64,000 nt of DNA from Bordetella bronchialis (GTDB lineage Bacteria; Pseudomonadota; Gammaproteobacteria; Burkholderiales; Burkholderiaceae_B). Shown piece by piece: positions 1 through 8,191 of this stretch. The stretch covers positions 1,488,001 through 1,552,000 of the forward strand of contig NZ_CP016170.1 of NCBI RefSeq assembly GCF_001676705.1, written 5' to 3'. The number at the start of each line of letters is the position of its first letter. Within the stretch, counting starts at the first letter, position 1. The notes under the pieces were generated by a model that made no database searches, was not told the origin of the DNA, and worked only from the letters and a program-made list of their open reading frames with translations. Position numbers and translations under genes: made by a program.

Positions 1-62
1 CGGCCCTGCCTGAGGGCTTCGTCGGCGATGCGGTCGGCCTGTTCCAGCAGCACATTGCTCAT
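1..62 (-). CDS. N-terminal fragment of an unidentified protein, possibly GlcG/HbpS (DUF336)-like
   Basis: The gene runs off the left edge. Only about 20 residues remain, starting MSNVLLEQADRIADEALRQG from the ATG at 62-60. The pattern (leucine-rich start, then QADRI and EALRQG) resembles the first helix of GlcG/HbpS haem-binding (DUF336) proteins, but the fragment is too short to be certain. It follows the Bug receptor gene on the same strand with a 29-nt gap, so the two are probably co-transcribed. Confidence 0.4.
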   Translation of the reverse strand, partial: MSNVLLEQADRIADEALRQG

Positions 63-91
63 CCTAGATTCTCCGATGGTCCGCGCGGCGT

Positions 92-1060
92 TCAGTCCAC
101 GCGTATGCCTTTGTCCTTGATGATTTTCTCGTACTTGTCGGTCTCGGCGCGGTTGAAGCGTACCAGTTCCGCGCCGCTGGTATGCATGGCATCCACGCCC
201 AGCTCGTTGTAAAGCTTGACCAGCCCCGGCTCGGACATCGCCTTGGCCATTGCCTGGCGATAGGCCTCCACCACGTCGGCGGGCGTGCGGGCCGGCAGAT
301 ACACCCCCCAGGAGTTCAGGGCGACCATGCCGGGCAGCCCGCTTTCGGCCACCGTGGGCACGTCGGGCAGTTGCGGGGAGCGTTGTTCGCTGGTGATGGC
401 CAGCGGCCGCAGCCGCCCCGCCTTGATGTACTGCATGACCGCCTGGGTGTCGGCGAAGATCATGTCGATCTGTCCGCCCATCACGTCGTTGACCGCGGCG
501 ACGCCGCCCTTGTAGGGCACGTGCTGCATCTTGATCCCGGCGGCTTCGTCCAGCATTTCGCCGCTCAGGTGGGCCAGGGTGCCGGCGCCGCCCGAACCGA
601 AATTCAAGGCGCCCGGCTTGGCCTTGGCGGCGCGGATCACGTCCTGCAGGGTCTTGAAGGGCGACTTTGGATTGACGACCAGCACCACGGGACCGGTGGC
701 CACCAGCGATACGGGTATGAAGTCGCGGTCCATGTTGTACGGCACTTTGCTCAGCAGGGGATTGACCAGCGTCGGCCCCATATTGCCCATCATGAACGTA
801 TAGCCATCGGCCGGCTGGCGGGCGGCATACTCGGTGCCCAGGGAGCCGGCGGCGCCGGGTTTGTTGTCTATGATCACGGGCTGCTTCCATATTTCCGCCA
901 GGCGCTGGCCCAGGATGCGCGCCATCAGGTCGGATGCGCCCCCTGGCGGGAAGGTGACAACGAGATGGACGGGGCGATCGGGGAAAGCGGCAGCCGCGAC
1001 GTTCGCCCATAAGGCGAACAGCACTGCCGCGACCATGCTGGTCGTGATTCGGCGGTACAT
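92..1060 (-). CDS. Bug family (TctC-like) tripartite tricarboxylate receptor
   Basis: This is a 322-residue periplasmic solute-binding protein. The start at 1060 (MYRRITTSM) is chosen because AGGAGA precedes it and it begins a clean Sec signal peptide (hydrophobic AAVLFALWANVAAAA); the frame stays open for 57 codons upstream but without signal-like content. The mature part shows family hallmarks: PVHLVVTFPPGGASDLMAR, a GAAGSLG loop, NFGSGGAGTLAHLSGE and the VPYKGG segment. Bug receptors bind carboxylates or other small acids and normally hand them to TctA/TctB membrane proteins. None are encoded nearby, so this is an orphan receptor as is common in Bordetella. The ligand cannot be told from sequence. 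Confidence 0.93.
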   Translation of the reverse strand: MYRRITTSMVAAVLFALWANVAAAAFPDRPVHLVVTFPPGGASDLMARILGQRLAEIWKQPVIIDNKPGAAGSLGTEYAARQPADGYTFMMGNMGPTLVNPLLSKVPYNMDRDFIPVSLVATGPVVLVVNPKSPFKTLQDVIRAAKAKPGALNFGSGGAGTLAHLSGEMLDEAAGIKMQHVPYKGGVAAVNDVMGGQIDMIFADTQAVMQYIKAGRLRPLAITSEQRSPQLPDVPTVAESGLPGMVALNSWGVYLPARTPADVVEAYRQAMAKAMSEPGLVKLYNELGVDAMHTSGAELVRFNRAETDKYEKIIKDKGIRVD

Positions 1061-1174
1061 TCGTTGTCTCCTGGTGGTATGGGCATGGCGCCGTTCTGTG
1101 CGGCGCCTTTGCGGATATACTATCGATCGATAAATTAGAAAGCAATCACTAAATCTCCGAGCGGGAAAACACTC
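1061..1174. promoter_or_regulatory. Divergent promoter region with GATCGATAAAT element
   Basis: This 114-nt gap separates the minus-strand Bug receptor from the plus-strand LVIVD gene and must hold both promoters. It contains an AT-rich core around 1118-1150 with the self-complementary ATCGATCGAT and the 11-mer GATCGATAAAT at 1125-1135. The same 11-mer occurs on the minus strand at 10007-10017, at the start of a LysR gene. It may be an operator or part of a -10 region; its function is inferred. Confidence 0.4.
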
Positions 1175-2428
1175 ATGGCGAATTTCAGCAGTCCCAGCCA
1201 GGCCGGCCGTGCCGACCAGACCCTGGCCCACAACATGAAACTATTGGCCCAGCACGAGCTGGAGGGCTTCGGGGGACTGGGCGAGGGCATCGCCATGCAG
1301 CAGGCCGCGGACGGCCGCCGCATCCTCTGGATGGCCCACGAATCCGCGCCCAAGAATTTCACCGCGGTGGACGTCACCGACCCGCGCCAGCCCAGGATGG
1401 TGGTGCAGACGGAGCTGCCGCACATGAAGGTGCGCTCCAATTCCCTGGATGTGTGCGGCAACCTGATGGCGGTTGCCTACCAGACCCAGTCGCCGGGCAT
1501 GAAGCCCGCCGGCTTCGACCTGTTCGATATTTCGGTGCCGGAACAGCCGCGGCTGGTCTCCCACTTCGATTGCTCGGGTCCGTATTCGCGCGGCGTGCAC
1601 GCGCTGTGGTTCGTCGACGGCAAGACCGTGCACATGGCCTCGGGCGCGCCGGACTTCCAGCCGCACGATCCCAAGGACGACCAGATCTACCGCATCGTGG
1701 ACGTCAGCGATCCCGCCAAGCCGGTGGAGGCCGGCCGTTGGTGGTATCCGGGTACCCGCGTGGGCGATGCGGCGCCCCCGCCCCGGCGCCTGCCGGAAAA
1801 ATTCGATACCGGTTTCCGCGCGCACAACACGAACGTCTTCCCGCAGCGGCCGGATCGCGCCTACGTGGGCTATATCGACGGCGGCGCCTTCGTGCTGGAC
1901 ATTTCCGACAAGTCCAATATCAAGGTGGTGTCCAACTGGAACCACTCGCCGCCCAACAATGGCTTCACGCACACCGTATTGCCCCTGTTCGAGCGCGACC
2001 TGTGGATCGTCAGCGACGAGTGCGTGCAGGACGACGGCGCGGACTGGCCCAAGCTGGTGTGGGTGGTCAATGCCAAGTCCGAAGCCCACCCGCTGCCCAT
2101 CGGTACCTTCCCGATGCCGCCGGTGGAAGCCTTCGCCAAGCGCGGGGGCCGCTTCGGCGCGCACAACCTGCACGAGAACCTGCCCCTGCCCGTGTCTTTC
2201 CAGTCGGAAACGCTTATCGTGGGCACCTTCTTCAATGGCGGCGTGCGGGTGTACGACACCAGCGATCCCTACCACGTGGAAGAAGTCGCCTACTATGTGC
2301 CGGGCGCGCCCAAGCTGTCGCCTGCCGGCGCGATCCAGTTGAACGACGTCTATGTCGACGACCGCCGCATCGTCTATACCATCGACCGCTTTTCGGGAGG
2401 CTTGTACATCCTGGAGCTGACGATCTGA
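1175..2428 (+). CDS. LVIVD-repeat beta-propeller protein of unknown function
   Basis: The protein has 417 residues and no signal peptide. Repeated blade-like segments of the LVIVD type are visible: FTAVDVTDPRQPRMV, FDLFDISVPEQPRLVSHF, YRIVDVSDPAKPVEAG, FVLDISDKSNIKVVSNW and VRVYDTSDPYHVEEVAYY. Such repeats fold as a beta-propeller. Several conserved histidines (GVHALWF, RAHNTNVF, FTHTVLP, GAHNLHEN) look like those that coordinate metal in the related selenium-binding/methanethiol-oxidase propellers, but that function is not established here. It lies 22 nt upstream of a CobW GTPase on the same strand, and the pair probably forms an operon. The ribosome site before the ATG is weak (GCGGGA). Confidence 0.75.
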   Translation: MANFSSPSQAGRADQTLAHNMKLLAQHELEGFGGLGEGIAMQQAADGRRILWMAHESAPKNFTAVDVTDPRQPRMVVQTELPHMKVRSNSLDVCGNLMAVAYQTQSPGMKPAGFDLFDISVPEQPRLVSHFDCSGPYSRGVHALWFVDGKTVHMASGAPDFQPHDPKDDQIYRIVDVSDPAKPVEAGRWWYPGTRVGDAAPPPRRLPEKFDTGFRAHNTNVFPQRPDRAYVGYIDGGAFVLDISDKSNIKVVSNWNHSPPNNGFTHTVLPLFERDLWIVSDECVQDDGADWPKLVWVVNAKSEAHPLPIGTFPMPPVEAFAKRGGRFGAHNLHENLPLPVSFQSETLIVGTFFNGGVRVYDTSDPYHVEEVAYYVPGAPKLSPAGAIQLNDVYVDDRRIVYTIDRFSGGLYILELTI

Positions 2429-2450
2429 CCGGCGCGGCCGGAGTTTCCGC

Positions 2451-3506
2451 ATGGCATATCAGCGCGATCCCGTGGCGGGCAAGCTGCCCGTCACGCTCAT
2501 CACCGGCTTCCTGGGCAGCGGCAAGACCACGCTGATCCGGCGGCTGCTCACGCACCCCGATATGAACCGGGTGGCGGTGGTGATCAACGAAGTCGGCGAG
2601 ATCGGCATCGACAACGACCTGGTCGTGATGTCGTCGGAAAACGTCAGCCTGCTGGCCAACGGCTGCCTGTGCTGCACCGTCCGTACCGATCTGCAGGAAA
2701 CCCTGCGCGAGCTGTTCGGCCAGCGGCGCGCGGGGCAGATCGCCGATTTCGACCGCGTGGTCATCGAAACCACCGGGCTGGCCGATCCGGCGCCGGTCAT
2801 ACAGACCCTGGCCAGCGACACCATGCTGGGCGCGCAATACCGCCTGGACGGGGTGGTAACCCTGGTCGACGCCGTCAACGGGCCGGAGCAGCTGAAGACC
2901 CAGCCCGAGGCGGTCAAACAGGCGGCGGTGGCCGATCTGCTGGTGATCACCAAGGAAGACCTGGCCCAGCCCGAGGACGTTCGCGCGCTGACGGCGTCCC
3001 TGCGCGAGATCAACGGCAACGCGGCCGTGCGGCATACCAGCATGGGACAGATCGAGCCGGCCGAACTCACCGGCCTGGGCCTGGCCAGCGCCCGTTCGCG
3101 GGAAAGCGCCTTGCGCTTCCTGGGCACGGCCTTCGACGACGCCCCGCCGCAGGACGGGCAGGACGGGCAGGGCGGCTATCTTGGCGACCGTGTGCCCTCG
3201 CGCCATGCCGGCATCGATACGCTGGCGCTGCGTTTCGAGACGCCCTTTACCTGGGATGTGTTCGCGGCGGCCATGGACATGTTGATCGGCATGCGCGGCG
3301 CGGACCTGCTGCGCGTGAAGGGCATCGTCAACGTGGAAGGCAAGCCCGTGGTCGTGCAGGCGGTGCAGCACATCATGCACCCGCCCGTCACGCTGGACGA
3401 CTGGCCGGGGGAGGACCGCGGATCGCGGCTGGTGTTCATCACCCGCAACATCAAGGCCGCGGCGATACGCGGCTTGTTCGACGCCGTGGGGGCGATCCGC
3501 TCCTAG
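2451..3506 (+). CDS. CobW/YjiA-family metallochaperone GTPase
   Basis: The protein has 351 residues. It starts with the P-loop GFLGSGKTTL (about residues 17-26), followed by the switch segment NEVGEIGID and the metal-binding GCLCC signature (CxCC) near residue 70, then ETTGLADPAP (Walker B region). NKxD is replaced by TKED. The C-terminal CobW_C domain (LLRVKGIVNVEG, VVVQAVQHIMH) is complete. Members hydrolyse GTP and deliver zinc, cobalt or iron to client enzymes. Placement directly after the LVIVD protein suggests the propeller may be the metalloprotein client; this is inference. Confidence 0.9.
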   Translation: MAYQRDPVAGKLPVTLITGFLGSGKTTLIRRLLTHPDMNRVAVVINEVGEIGIDNDLVVMSSENVSLLANGCLCCTVRTDLQETLRELFGQRRAGQIADFDRVVIETTGLADPAPVIQTLASDTMLGAQYRLDGVVTLVDAVNGPEQLKTQPEAVKQAAVADLLVITKEDLAQPEDVRALTASLREINGNAAVRHTSMGQIEPAELTGLGLASARSRESALRFLGTAFDDAPPQDGQDGQGGYLGDRVPSRHAGIDTLALRFETPFTWDVFAAAMDMLIGMRGADLLRVKGIVNVEGKPVVVQAVQHIMHPPVTLDDWPGEDRGSRLVFITRNIKAAAIRGLFDAVGAIRS

Positions 3507-3514
3507 AAGGACGG

Positions 3515-4432
3515 CTATCGCCGCGGCGCCGACATTTTTTCCAGCACGTCGTATACGGCGGCCGTGTCCGAGTCGCCATGCCCCATGCCCATCGCGGCGT
3601 TGTAGACCGGTACGCAGGCACTGAACAGGGGCGCCGGCACGTTGGCTTCCGCCAGCGCGGCGGCGATGAGCTTCATGTCTTTCTGCCAGATCGATACCTT
3701 CATCGTGGCCTCGTCCCAGGTGCCGGCGCTCATCGCCGGGCCGCGCACCTGCAGCATGCGCGATCCCCCGGCGCCGTCGGCCAGGACCTTGACGGCCAGG
3801 TCCATGTCGATGCCCAGGCGCTGTCCCATCAGCAGGGCCTCCGCCGCGGAGATATTGTGTATGGCCACCAGCAGATTGGCCATCAGCTTCATGCGCATGC
3901 CGTTGCCGAACGCGCCGATGTTGTAGGTGACGCGGGCAAAGCCGTCGAAGACGTCCCGCATCGCCTCGATGGCGGCCGCGTCGCCGCTGGCATACACGGC
4001 CAGGTCGCGCGTCACGGCCTGCGCGCCGGTACCGGACAGCGGGCAGTCCAGCAAGGTGATGCCGCGGGATGCCAGCAGGTCCTCCGCATCCTGTTTGGCC
4101 GGAATGGCCAGCGTGCTGGTCTCGGCGACCAGCAGCCCTTCCTTGCCCGCGGCCGCGATCTGGCGCGATACGTCGCAGAGCGCCGTGTCGCTGGGCAGGC
4201 ACAGAACCAGAAAATCCGCCGCGCGGATGGCTTCTTCGGGCGCGGCGGCGGGCCGGGCGCCGGCCTGGGACAGGGCCGCGCGGGCCGACGGCAGCGGGTC
4301 GTAGCCGACCACCGGGAAACCGGCCTTGACGAGGTTGGCGGAAATCGCCGAACCCATGATGCCGATGCCCAGCACGCCCACGGTGGGGCGGCGCGGGAAT
4401 GCTGCGGAGGTAGATGCGGAAGATGCGGTCAC
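3515..4432 (-). CDS. 3-hydroxyisobutyrate-dehydrogenase-family NAD(P)-dependent oxidoreductase
   Basis: The protein has 305 residues with an N-terminal Rossmann fold: VGVLGIGIMGSAISANLVKAG (GxGxMG nucleotide loop) and the strand-end acidic VVGYDPLPSAR. The substrate motif LDCPLSGTGAQA matches the family D-x-P-V-S-G-G box with variations, and the catalytic lysine region is MRMKLMANLLVAIHNISAAEAL. The C-terminal all-helical domain carries WQKDMKLIAAALAEANVPAPL. Such enzymes oxidise beta-hydroxyacids. It sits 153 nt downstream of the SMP-30 gene on the same strand, a gap holding a GATCTACCGATAATTTACG element that may be a separate promoter or operator. Confidence 0.9.
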   Translation of the reverse strand: MTASSASTSAAFPRRPTVGVLGIGIMGSAISANLVKAGFPVVGYDPLPSARAALSQAGARPAAAPEEAIRAADFLVLCLPSDTALCDVSRQIAAAGKEGLLVAETSTLAIPAKQDAEDLLASRGITLLDCPLSGTGAQAVTRDLAVYASGDAAAIEAMRDVFDGFARVTYNIGAFGNGMRMKLMANLLVAIHNISAAEALLMGQRLGIDMDLAVKVLADGAGGSRMLQVRGPAMSAGTWDEATMKVSIWQKDMKLIAAALAEANVPAPLFSACVPVYNAAMGMGHGDSDTAAVYDVLEKMSAPRR

Positions 4433-4585
4433 GGCTGGTCCTCGTGCGTGGCGTATCGGCGGCCGCGCTACCCATGCGGCGCGACTAGTGATCTACCGAT
4501 AATTTACGCAGTATAGCGCCGCCCGGACAGCGCCGCCGCGCGCGAGGACCACCGCGAGGCGGGGCGGGGCGCGCCCGGCCGTGGC

Positions 4586-5524
4586 CTAGCCGCCGGCCAC
4601 GCCCTGCGTGTTGACGAACAGGGAGTAGATCGACGTGCAGGACGCCATGAAGAGCCGGTTGCGGTGCTTGCCCCCGAAGCACAGGTTGGCGCAGCGCTCG
4701 GGCAGGCCGATATGGCCGATGGGTTCGCCTTGCGGCGAGAAGACCCGCACGCCGTCGAGTTCGGGCGTGCCCATGCCCCAGCCGCACCACAGGTTGCCAT
4801 GGACGTCGACGCGGAAGCCGTCCGGCGTGCCGGGGCCCGCGTCCACCAGGACGCGGCTGTTGGCCAGCCGCGTGCCTTGCGCAGTGACGTCGAACACCCG
4901 TATGGTCCGCGGGCGGGCGCGCGATTCGATGACGTAGAGCCTGGATTCGTCGGGCGAGAACGCCAGCCCGTTGGGCCCGTTGACGTCGTCGGCCACGACC
5001 TCCAGCCGCCCGGTCTGGCCGTCCAGCCGATACACGTTCGCGGGCAGCTCCTGCTCCGCCTTCTCGCCCTGGTAATAGCCCACGATGCCGAAGGGCGGGT
5101 CGGTGAACCAGATCGATCCATCCGACTTCACCACCACGTCGTTGGGCGAATTCAGGCGCTTGCCCTCGTAGGTGTCGGCCAGTACCGTGATGCAGCCGTC
5201 GTACTCGGTTCGGGTCACGCGCCTGCCGCCATGTTCGCAGGTGATGAGCCGCCCCTGCCGGTCGCGGGTGTTGCCGTTGGCATTGTTGGCGGGGCCGCGG
5301 AAGACGCCCACCTGCCCCGTGGCCTCGTCCCAGCGCATGATGCGGTCGTTGGGGATGTCGCTCCATAGCAGATAGCGGCCGTCGCCAAACCAGACCGGGC
5401 CTTCGGCCCAGCGGCTGCCCGTGGCGATGCGCTCGACCGCGGCCAGCGGCAGGTGCAGGGCGTCGAAGGCCGGCGCAAGGCTGCGCACGGCGGGATCGGG
5501 ATAGCGTTGCGTGGGTTCCCACAT
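4586..5524 (-). CDS. SMP-30/gluconolactonase (LRE) family lactonase
   Basis: The protein has 312 residues and is a six-bladed propeller enzyme of the SMP-30 family. The metal site residues are recognisable: the glutamate in RWAEGPVWFGD, the asparagine in KRLNSPNDVVVKSDGSIWFTDPPFG, and the later NGLAFSPDESRLYVIES block. Blade-end signatures such as TPDGFRVDVHGNLWCGWG are intact. The start has GGAG nine bases upstream. Members hydrolyse sugar or other lactones with a divalent metal. It lies in a run with a PDC-lactonase-like amidohydrolase, so the operon may handle a lactone intermediate. Confidence 0.9.
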   Translation of the reverse strand: MWEPTQRYPDPAVRSLAPAFDALHLPLAAVERIATGSRWAEGPVWFGDGRYLLWSDIPNDRIMRWDEATGQVGVFRGPANNANGNTRDRQGRLITCEHGGRRVTRTEYDGCITVLADTYEGKRLNSPNDVVVKSDGSIWFTDPPFGIVGYYQGEKAEQELPANVYRLDGQTGRLEVVADDVNGPNGLAFSPDESRLYVIESRARPRTIRVFDVTAQGTRLANSRVLVDAGPGTPDGFRVDVHGNLWCGWGMGTPELDGVRVFSPQGEPIGHIGLPERCANLCFGGKHRNRLFMASCTSIYSLFVNTQGVAGG

Positions 5525-5561
5525 GGCGAAGGCTCCAATGAGTGCAGGGGCGGGCGCCGGC

Positions 5562-6416
5562 TCAGGCGTACAGCCGTGCCGGGTTGTCCGTCAGCAGGGC
5601 GCGGGCGGTGCCGGCGTCGCCACAGACGCGCCGTGCCAGCGCCAGCAGCGAGGCATCGTCCGGCGCCTGGTACTTGATGTTGACGTGGGGCCAATCGCTG
5701 CCCCATAGCACGCGATCGGGCGCGGCCTCGATCAGTGCGCGCATCTGCGGGATGGCCTCGTCGGGCCGGCCATCGGTCACCCGGTCCGCGCCGGATACCT
5801 TGACCCAGATCCGCGGTGACCGCAGCCAGCCCAGCAGCGCCTGGCCGGCCGGCGTGTCCAAGCCGCCCCGCGCGGGCAGGCGCGCCATATGGTCCACCAC
5901 CACCGGCACGCCGCAGCCGTCCAGGGCCTCCAGCACCGCGATGGTGTCGTCAGGACCCGCGTGGACCAGCGCGTGCCAGCCATACGGGGCAATCCGCGCG
6001 ATGGCCGCGCGCATGCGGCCCGCATCGATGTGCGGCGCGCCGCCGCTCAGGTGCGACAGCACGTTGAAGCGGATGCCGCGCACGCCTGCCTCGTGCATGT
6101 CGCGCAAGGTGGTCTCGGGAACGTCCGGGTCGATGATCGCGATGCCGCGATAGGCGCCGCCGCTGGCCGCCAGCGCGCCCAGCATCGCCGAATGATCCGC
6201 GCCGTAGTTGGCGCCATGGACGATGACGCCACGGGTCACGCCCATGCGGGCGTGCAGCGCGCGCACGGCGTCGAAGGTAGCCTCCGCCGGGCGGTAGGAG
6301 GGATTGGGCGGCAGGGGATAGCGATCCCATGGCCCGAAAACATGGAAGTGGCTGTCCCAGATGCCGGCATCCTGGGATGCCGGTCCGGCGTCGTGCCGCG
6401 GGGTTCGATCTGTCAT
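5562..6416 (-). CDS. Amidohydrolase family 2 (2-pyrone-4,6-dicarboxylate lactonase-like)
   Basis: The protein has 284 residues. The N-terminal metal motif IWDSHFHVFGP (HxH) and the layout of a compact TIM-barrel (RGVIVHGANYGADHS, GVRGIRFN, WHALVHAG, PVVVDHMARLP, DRVLWGSDWPH) match the COG3618 lactonase/LigI group. The terminal WGSDWPH supplies the conserved catalytic aspartate. Family members hydrolyse lactones or related cyclic esters in aromatic-acid catabolism; the substrate here is unknown. It is 19 nt downstream of the SDR gene and 37 nt upstream of the SMP-30 gene, consistent with one transcript. Confidence 0.9.
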   Translation of the reverse strand: MTDRTPRHDAGPASQDAGIWDSHFHVFGPWDRYPLPPNPSYRPAEATFDAVRALHARMGVTRGVIVHGANYGADHSAMLGALAASGGAYRGIAIIDPDVPETTLRDMHEAGVRGIRFNVLSHLSGGAPHIDAGRMRAAIARIAPYGWHALVHAGPDDTIAVLEALDGCGVPVVVDHMARLPARGGLDTPAGQALLGWLRSPRIWVKVSGADRVTDGRPDEAIPQMRALIEAAPDRVLWGSDWPHVNIKYQAPDDASLLALARRVCGDAGTARALLTDNPARLYA

Positions 6417-6435
6417 GGCGTCTGGCCCGTTTCCA

Positions 6436-7236
6436 TCAATCGCAGCGCACGCTCATGCCGCCGTCGACGACGATTTCCGCGCCCGTGATGAAGCGCGCTT
6501 CATCGGAGGCCAGGAACAGCGCAGCATTGGCGGTGTCGCGGCCGTCGCCCATGAAATTCAGCGGGATGCGGGATTGCCGCTGCTGCAGCAGCGCTTCCAC
6601 ATCGCCGCCGGCACGCTGCTTGGCCAGGCGGACTTCCACCATGGGAGTGTGCATCTGGCCCGGGATGACGGTATTCACGCGGATGTTCTTCTTGGCATAT
6701 TCCACCGCCACCACCCGCGAGAACTGGATCACTCCCGCCTTGGCGGACGCATAGCCGACCTGCGCCGATCCGGTCCAGCGGATGCCGGAGGTGGACGCGG
6801 TGTTGACGATGGCGCCGCCGCCCTGCGCTTCCATAAGGGGCAGCACGTGCTTGCACGTCAGGAACACGCTCTTCAGGTTGAAGGCGATCTGCGCGTCCCA
6901 GGTTTCCTCCGATAGCGTCACGGGACCGCCCTTGGCGGAGCCGCCCACATTGTTCACCAGGATATCGACGCGGCCGTATTGCTTGCGGCAAGCCTCCACC
7001 ATGGCGGCGACCTCGTCGTCGCGCGTCACGTCGCAGGTCCAGGATGCGACCTCGCCGCCCTCCGCGCGGATGCGCTCCAGGGTTTCGGTCATCGCGTCGG
7101 CGTTCTTGTCCACCGCGAAAATCCTGGCGCCTTCCTGCGCGAAGCGCACCGCCACGGCCCGTCCATTGCCCCAGCCCGGCCCGACGCAACCCGCGCCGAC
7201 GACGATGGCCACCTTGTCCTGCAGTCTTCCGCTCAT
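6436..7236 (-). CDS. SDR-family oxidoreductase
   Basis: This is a 266-residue classical short-chain dehydrogenase. The cofactor loop is GAGCVGPGWGNGRA, a longer glycine loop than the usual TGxxxGIG. The catalytic set is NNVGG (NNAG equivalent), NTASTSG (serine) and YASAKAGV (YxxxK). An aspartate after the second strand (FAVDKNA) favours NAD(H). The C-terminus carries FITGAEIVVDGGMSVR. A GGGGAGA ribosome site precedes the ATG. It lies between the carboxymuconolactone-decarboxylase-like gene (28 nt upstream) and the amidohydrolase (19 nt downstream), so it is likely part of the same catabolic operon. Confidence 0.95.
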   Translation of the reverse strand: MSGRLQDKVAIVVGAGCVGPGWGNGRAVAVRFAQEGARIFAVDKNADAMTETLERIRAEGGEVASWTCDVTRDDEVAAMVEACRKQYGRVDILVNNVGGSAKGGPVTLSEETWDAQIAFNLKSVFLTCKHVLPLMEAQGGGAIVNTASTSGIRWTGSAQVGYASAKAGVIQFSRVVAVEYAKKNIRVNTVIPGQMHTPMVEVRLAKQRAGGDVEALLQQRQSRIPLNFMGDGRDTANAALFLASDEARFITGAEIVVDGGMSVRCD

Positions 7237-7264
7237 ATCGTGTCTCCCCGTGGTATCGCCACGG

Positions 7265-7837
7265 CTATTTGCTTGCCTGGCCCGGATGCGGGCCCATTTC
7301 GATCGGCTCGCCCTCCGGCGGCATGACCTCGAACACGTTCAGGGTCATGGACACCAGGGAGTAATACCCCGCGATGCCGACCAGGTCGATGATGCCGGCC
7401 TCGCCCAGCACCATGGTCGCCTTTTCGTAGAGCGCGTCGGGGATGTGGCGCTGGGCGTGCAGGGTGGTCAGGAACTCATGGACGAGGGCTTCGTCGTCGT
7501 TGACGTAGGGGATGGGCTTGTCGTCGCGCAGCGCGTCGATCATGGCTTCATCCAGGCCGGCCTTCAGCGCCAGCTGCTTGTGCGCCCACCACTCGAATTC
7601 GGAACGCCAGTGGCGCGCCAGCACCAGGATGGACCACTCCGACAGGCGGGGCGGCAGGCTGGTTTCATAGCGGCAGTATCGGCCCAGGGCCTGCGCGGGC
7701 TCGGCCAGTGCCGGCCGGTGCAGCCAGACGGCCAGCGGTCCGCGCACGCGGCCCCGCGGGCCACTGGCGATAAGGTCGTGTATGCGCTGCTGCTCGGCAT
7801 TCATCTGGCCGGGCTGCAGCGGTTGTATGCGTGCCAT
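7265..7837 (-). CDS. Carboxymuconolactone decarboxylase-family protein
   Basis: The protein has 190 residues from the ATG at 7837, which is preceded by GGAGACG. The frame is open further upstream, but that part only translates a heptamer repeat and was rejected. The core SILVLARHWRSEFEWWAHKQLALKAG and DALYEKATMVLGEAGIIDLVGIAGYY fits the CMD fold. It lacks the CxxC of AhpD-type members, so it is not a thiol peroxidase of that kind. It is the first gene of the operon running to the SMP-30 gene and divergent from LysR at 8192. It may decarboxylate or isomerise a lactone acid; that is inferred from the family. Confidence 0.88.
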   Translation of the reverse strand: MARIQPLQPGQMNAEQQRIHDLIASGPRGRVRGPLAVWLHRPALAEPAQALGRYCRYETSLPPRLSEWSILVLARHWRSEFEWWAHKQLALKAGLDEAMIDALRDDKPIPYVNDDEALVHEFLTTLHAQRHIPDALYEKATMVLGEAGIIDLVGIAGYYSLVSMTLNVFEVMPPEGEPIEMGPHPGQASK

Positions 7838-7863
7838 GGGGCGTCTCCGTTGGTTATCGTGGT

Positions 7864-7933
7864 GATCGGTGTTCGGTGTTCGGTGTTCGGTGTTCGGTGT
7901 TCGGTGGTCCGTGGTCCGTGGTCCGTGGTCGGT
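7864..7933. repeat. Ten-unit heptamer tandem repeat
   Basis: Ten consecutive 7-bp units lie here: one gatcggt, five gttcggt, three ggtccgt and one ggtcggt. The block sits 27 nt upstream of the operon start at 7837, in the space between that operon and the divergent LysR gene. On the minus strand it would be in the 5' leader or promoter. Variation in copy number could alter promoter spacing, but nothing in the sequence proves this. Confidence 0.85.
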
Positions 7934-8081
7934 GCGCGGTGGGCGGGTGGCCGTGGACGGTCGCTCCGGGCGCGGGGGCGCCGCAGCGGGCAACCCGCTC
8001 CGGCCGGCTCGGCCGGCCTGGACAGCCACAGATTCTGGTTGGTGGTTTGATTTCGGTCCAATATATTTTTTGGAAAGGATT

Positions 8082-8098
8082 GATTCCGAAATAGAATC
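8082..8098. promoter_or_regulatory. LysR-type operator candidate
   Basis: GATTC-CGAAATA-GAATC is a perfect 5-bp inverted repeat with a 7-base spacer and contains the T-N11-A pattern of LysR sites. It lies in the AT-rich part of the intergenic region, 94 nt before the LysR start and upstream of the divergent operon. This placement is typical for a LysR protein that represses itself and activates the facing genes. Confidence 0.5.
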
Positions 8099-8191
8099 AC
8101 CGGATCGGCGCTTCCAGCGCTTCTTCCCACTGATCTTTCCCGTTGCCGCGCGGTCTGACACCATCCCGCTCGCGGCCCCGGCATCACTCCG

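Noticed and set aside
2232..4475. Minus-strand open frame of 747 codons across the CobW gene and dehydrogenase gene
   Set aside because: It is antisense to CobW and out of frame with the dehydrogenase. The dehydrogenase has its own clear start at 4432.
7864..7933. CRISPR array
   Set aside because: The units are 7 bp and contiguous with no spacers. No cas gene is in the window.
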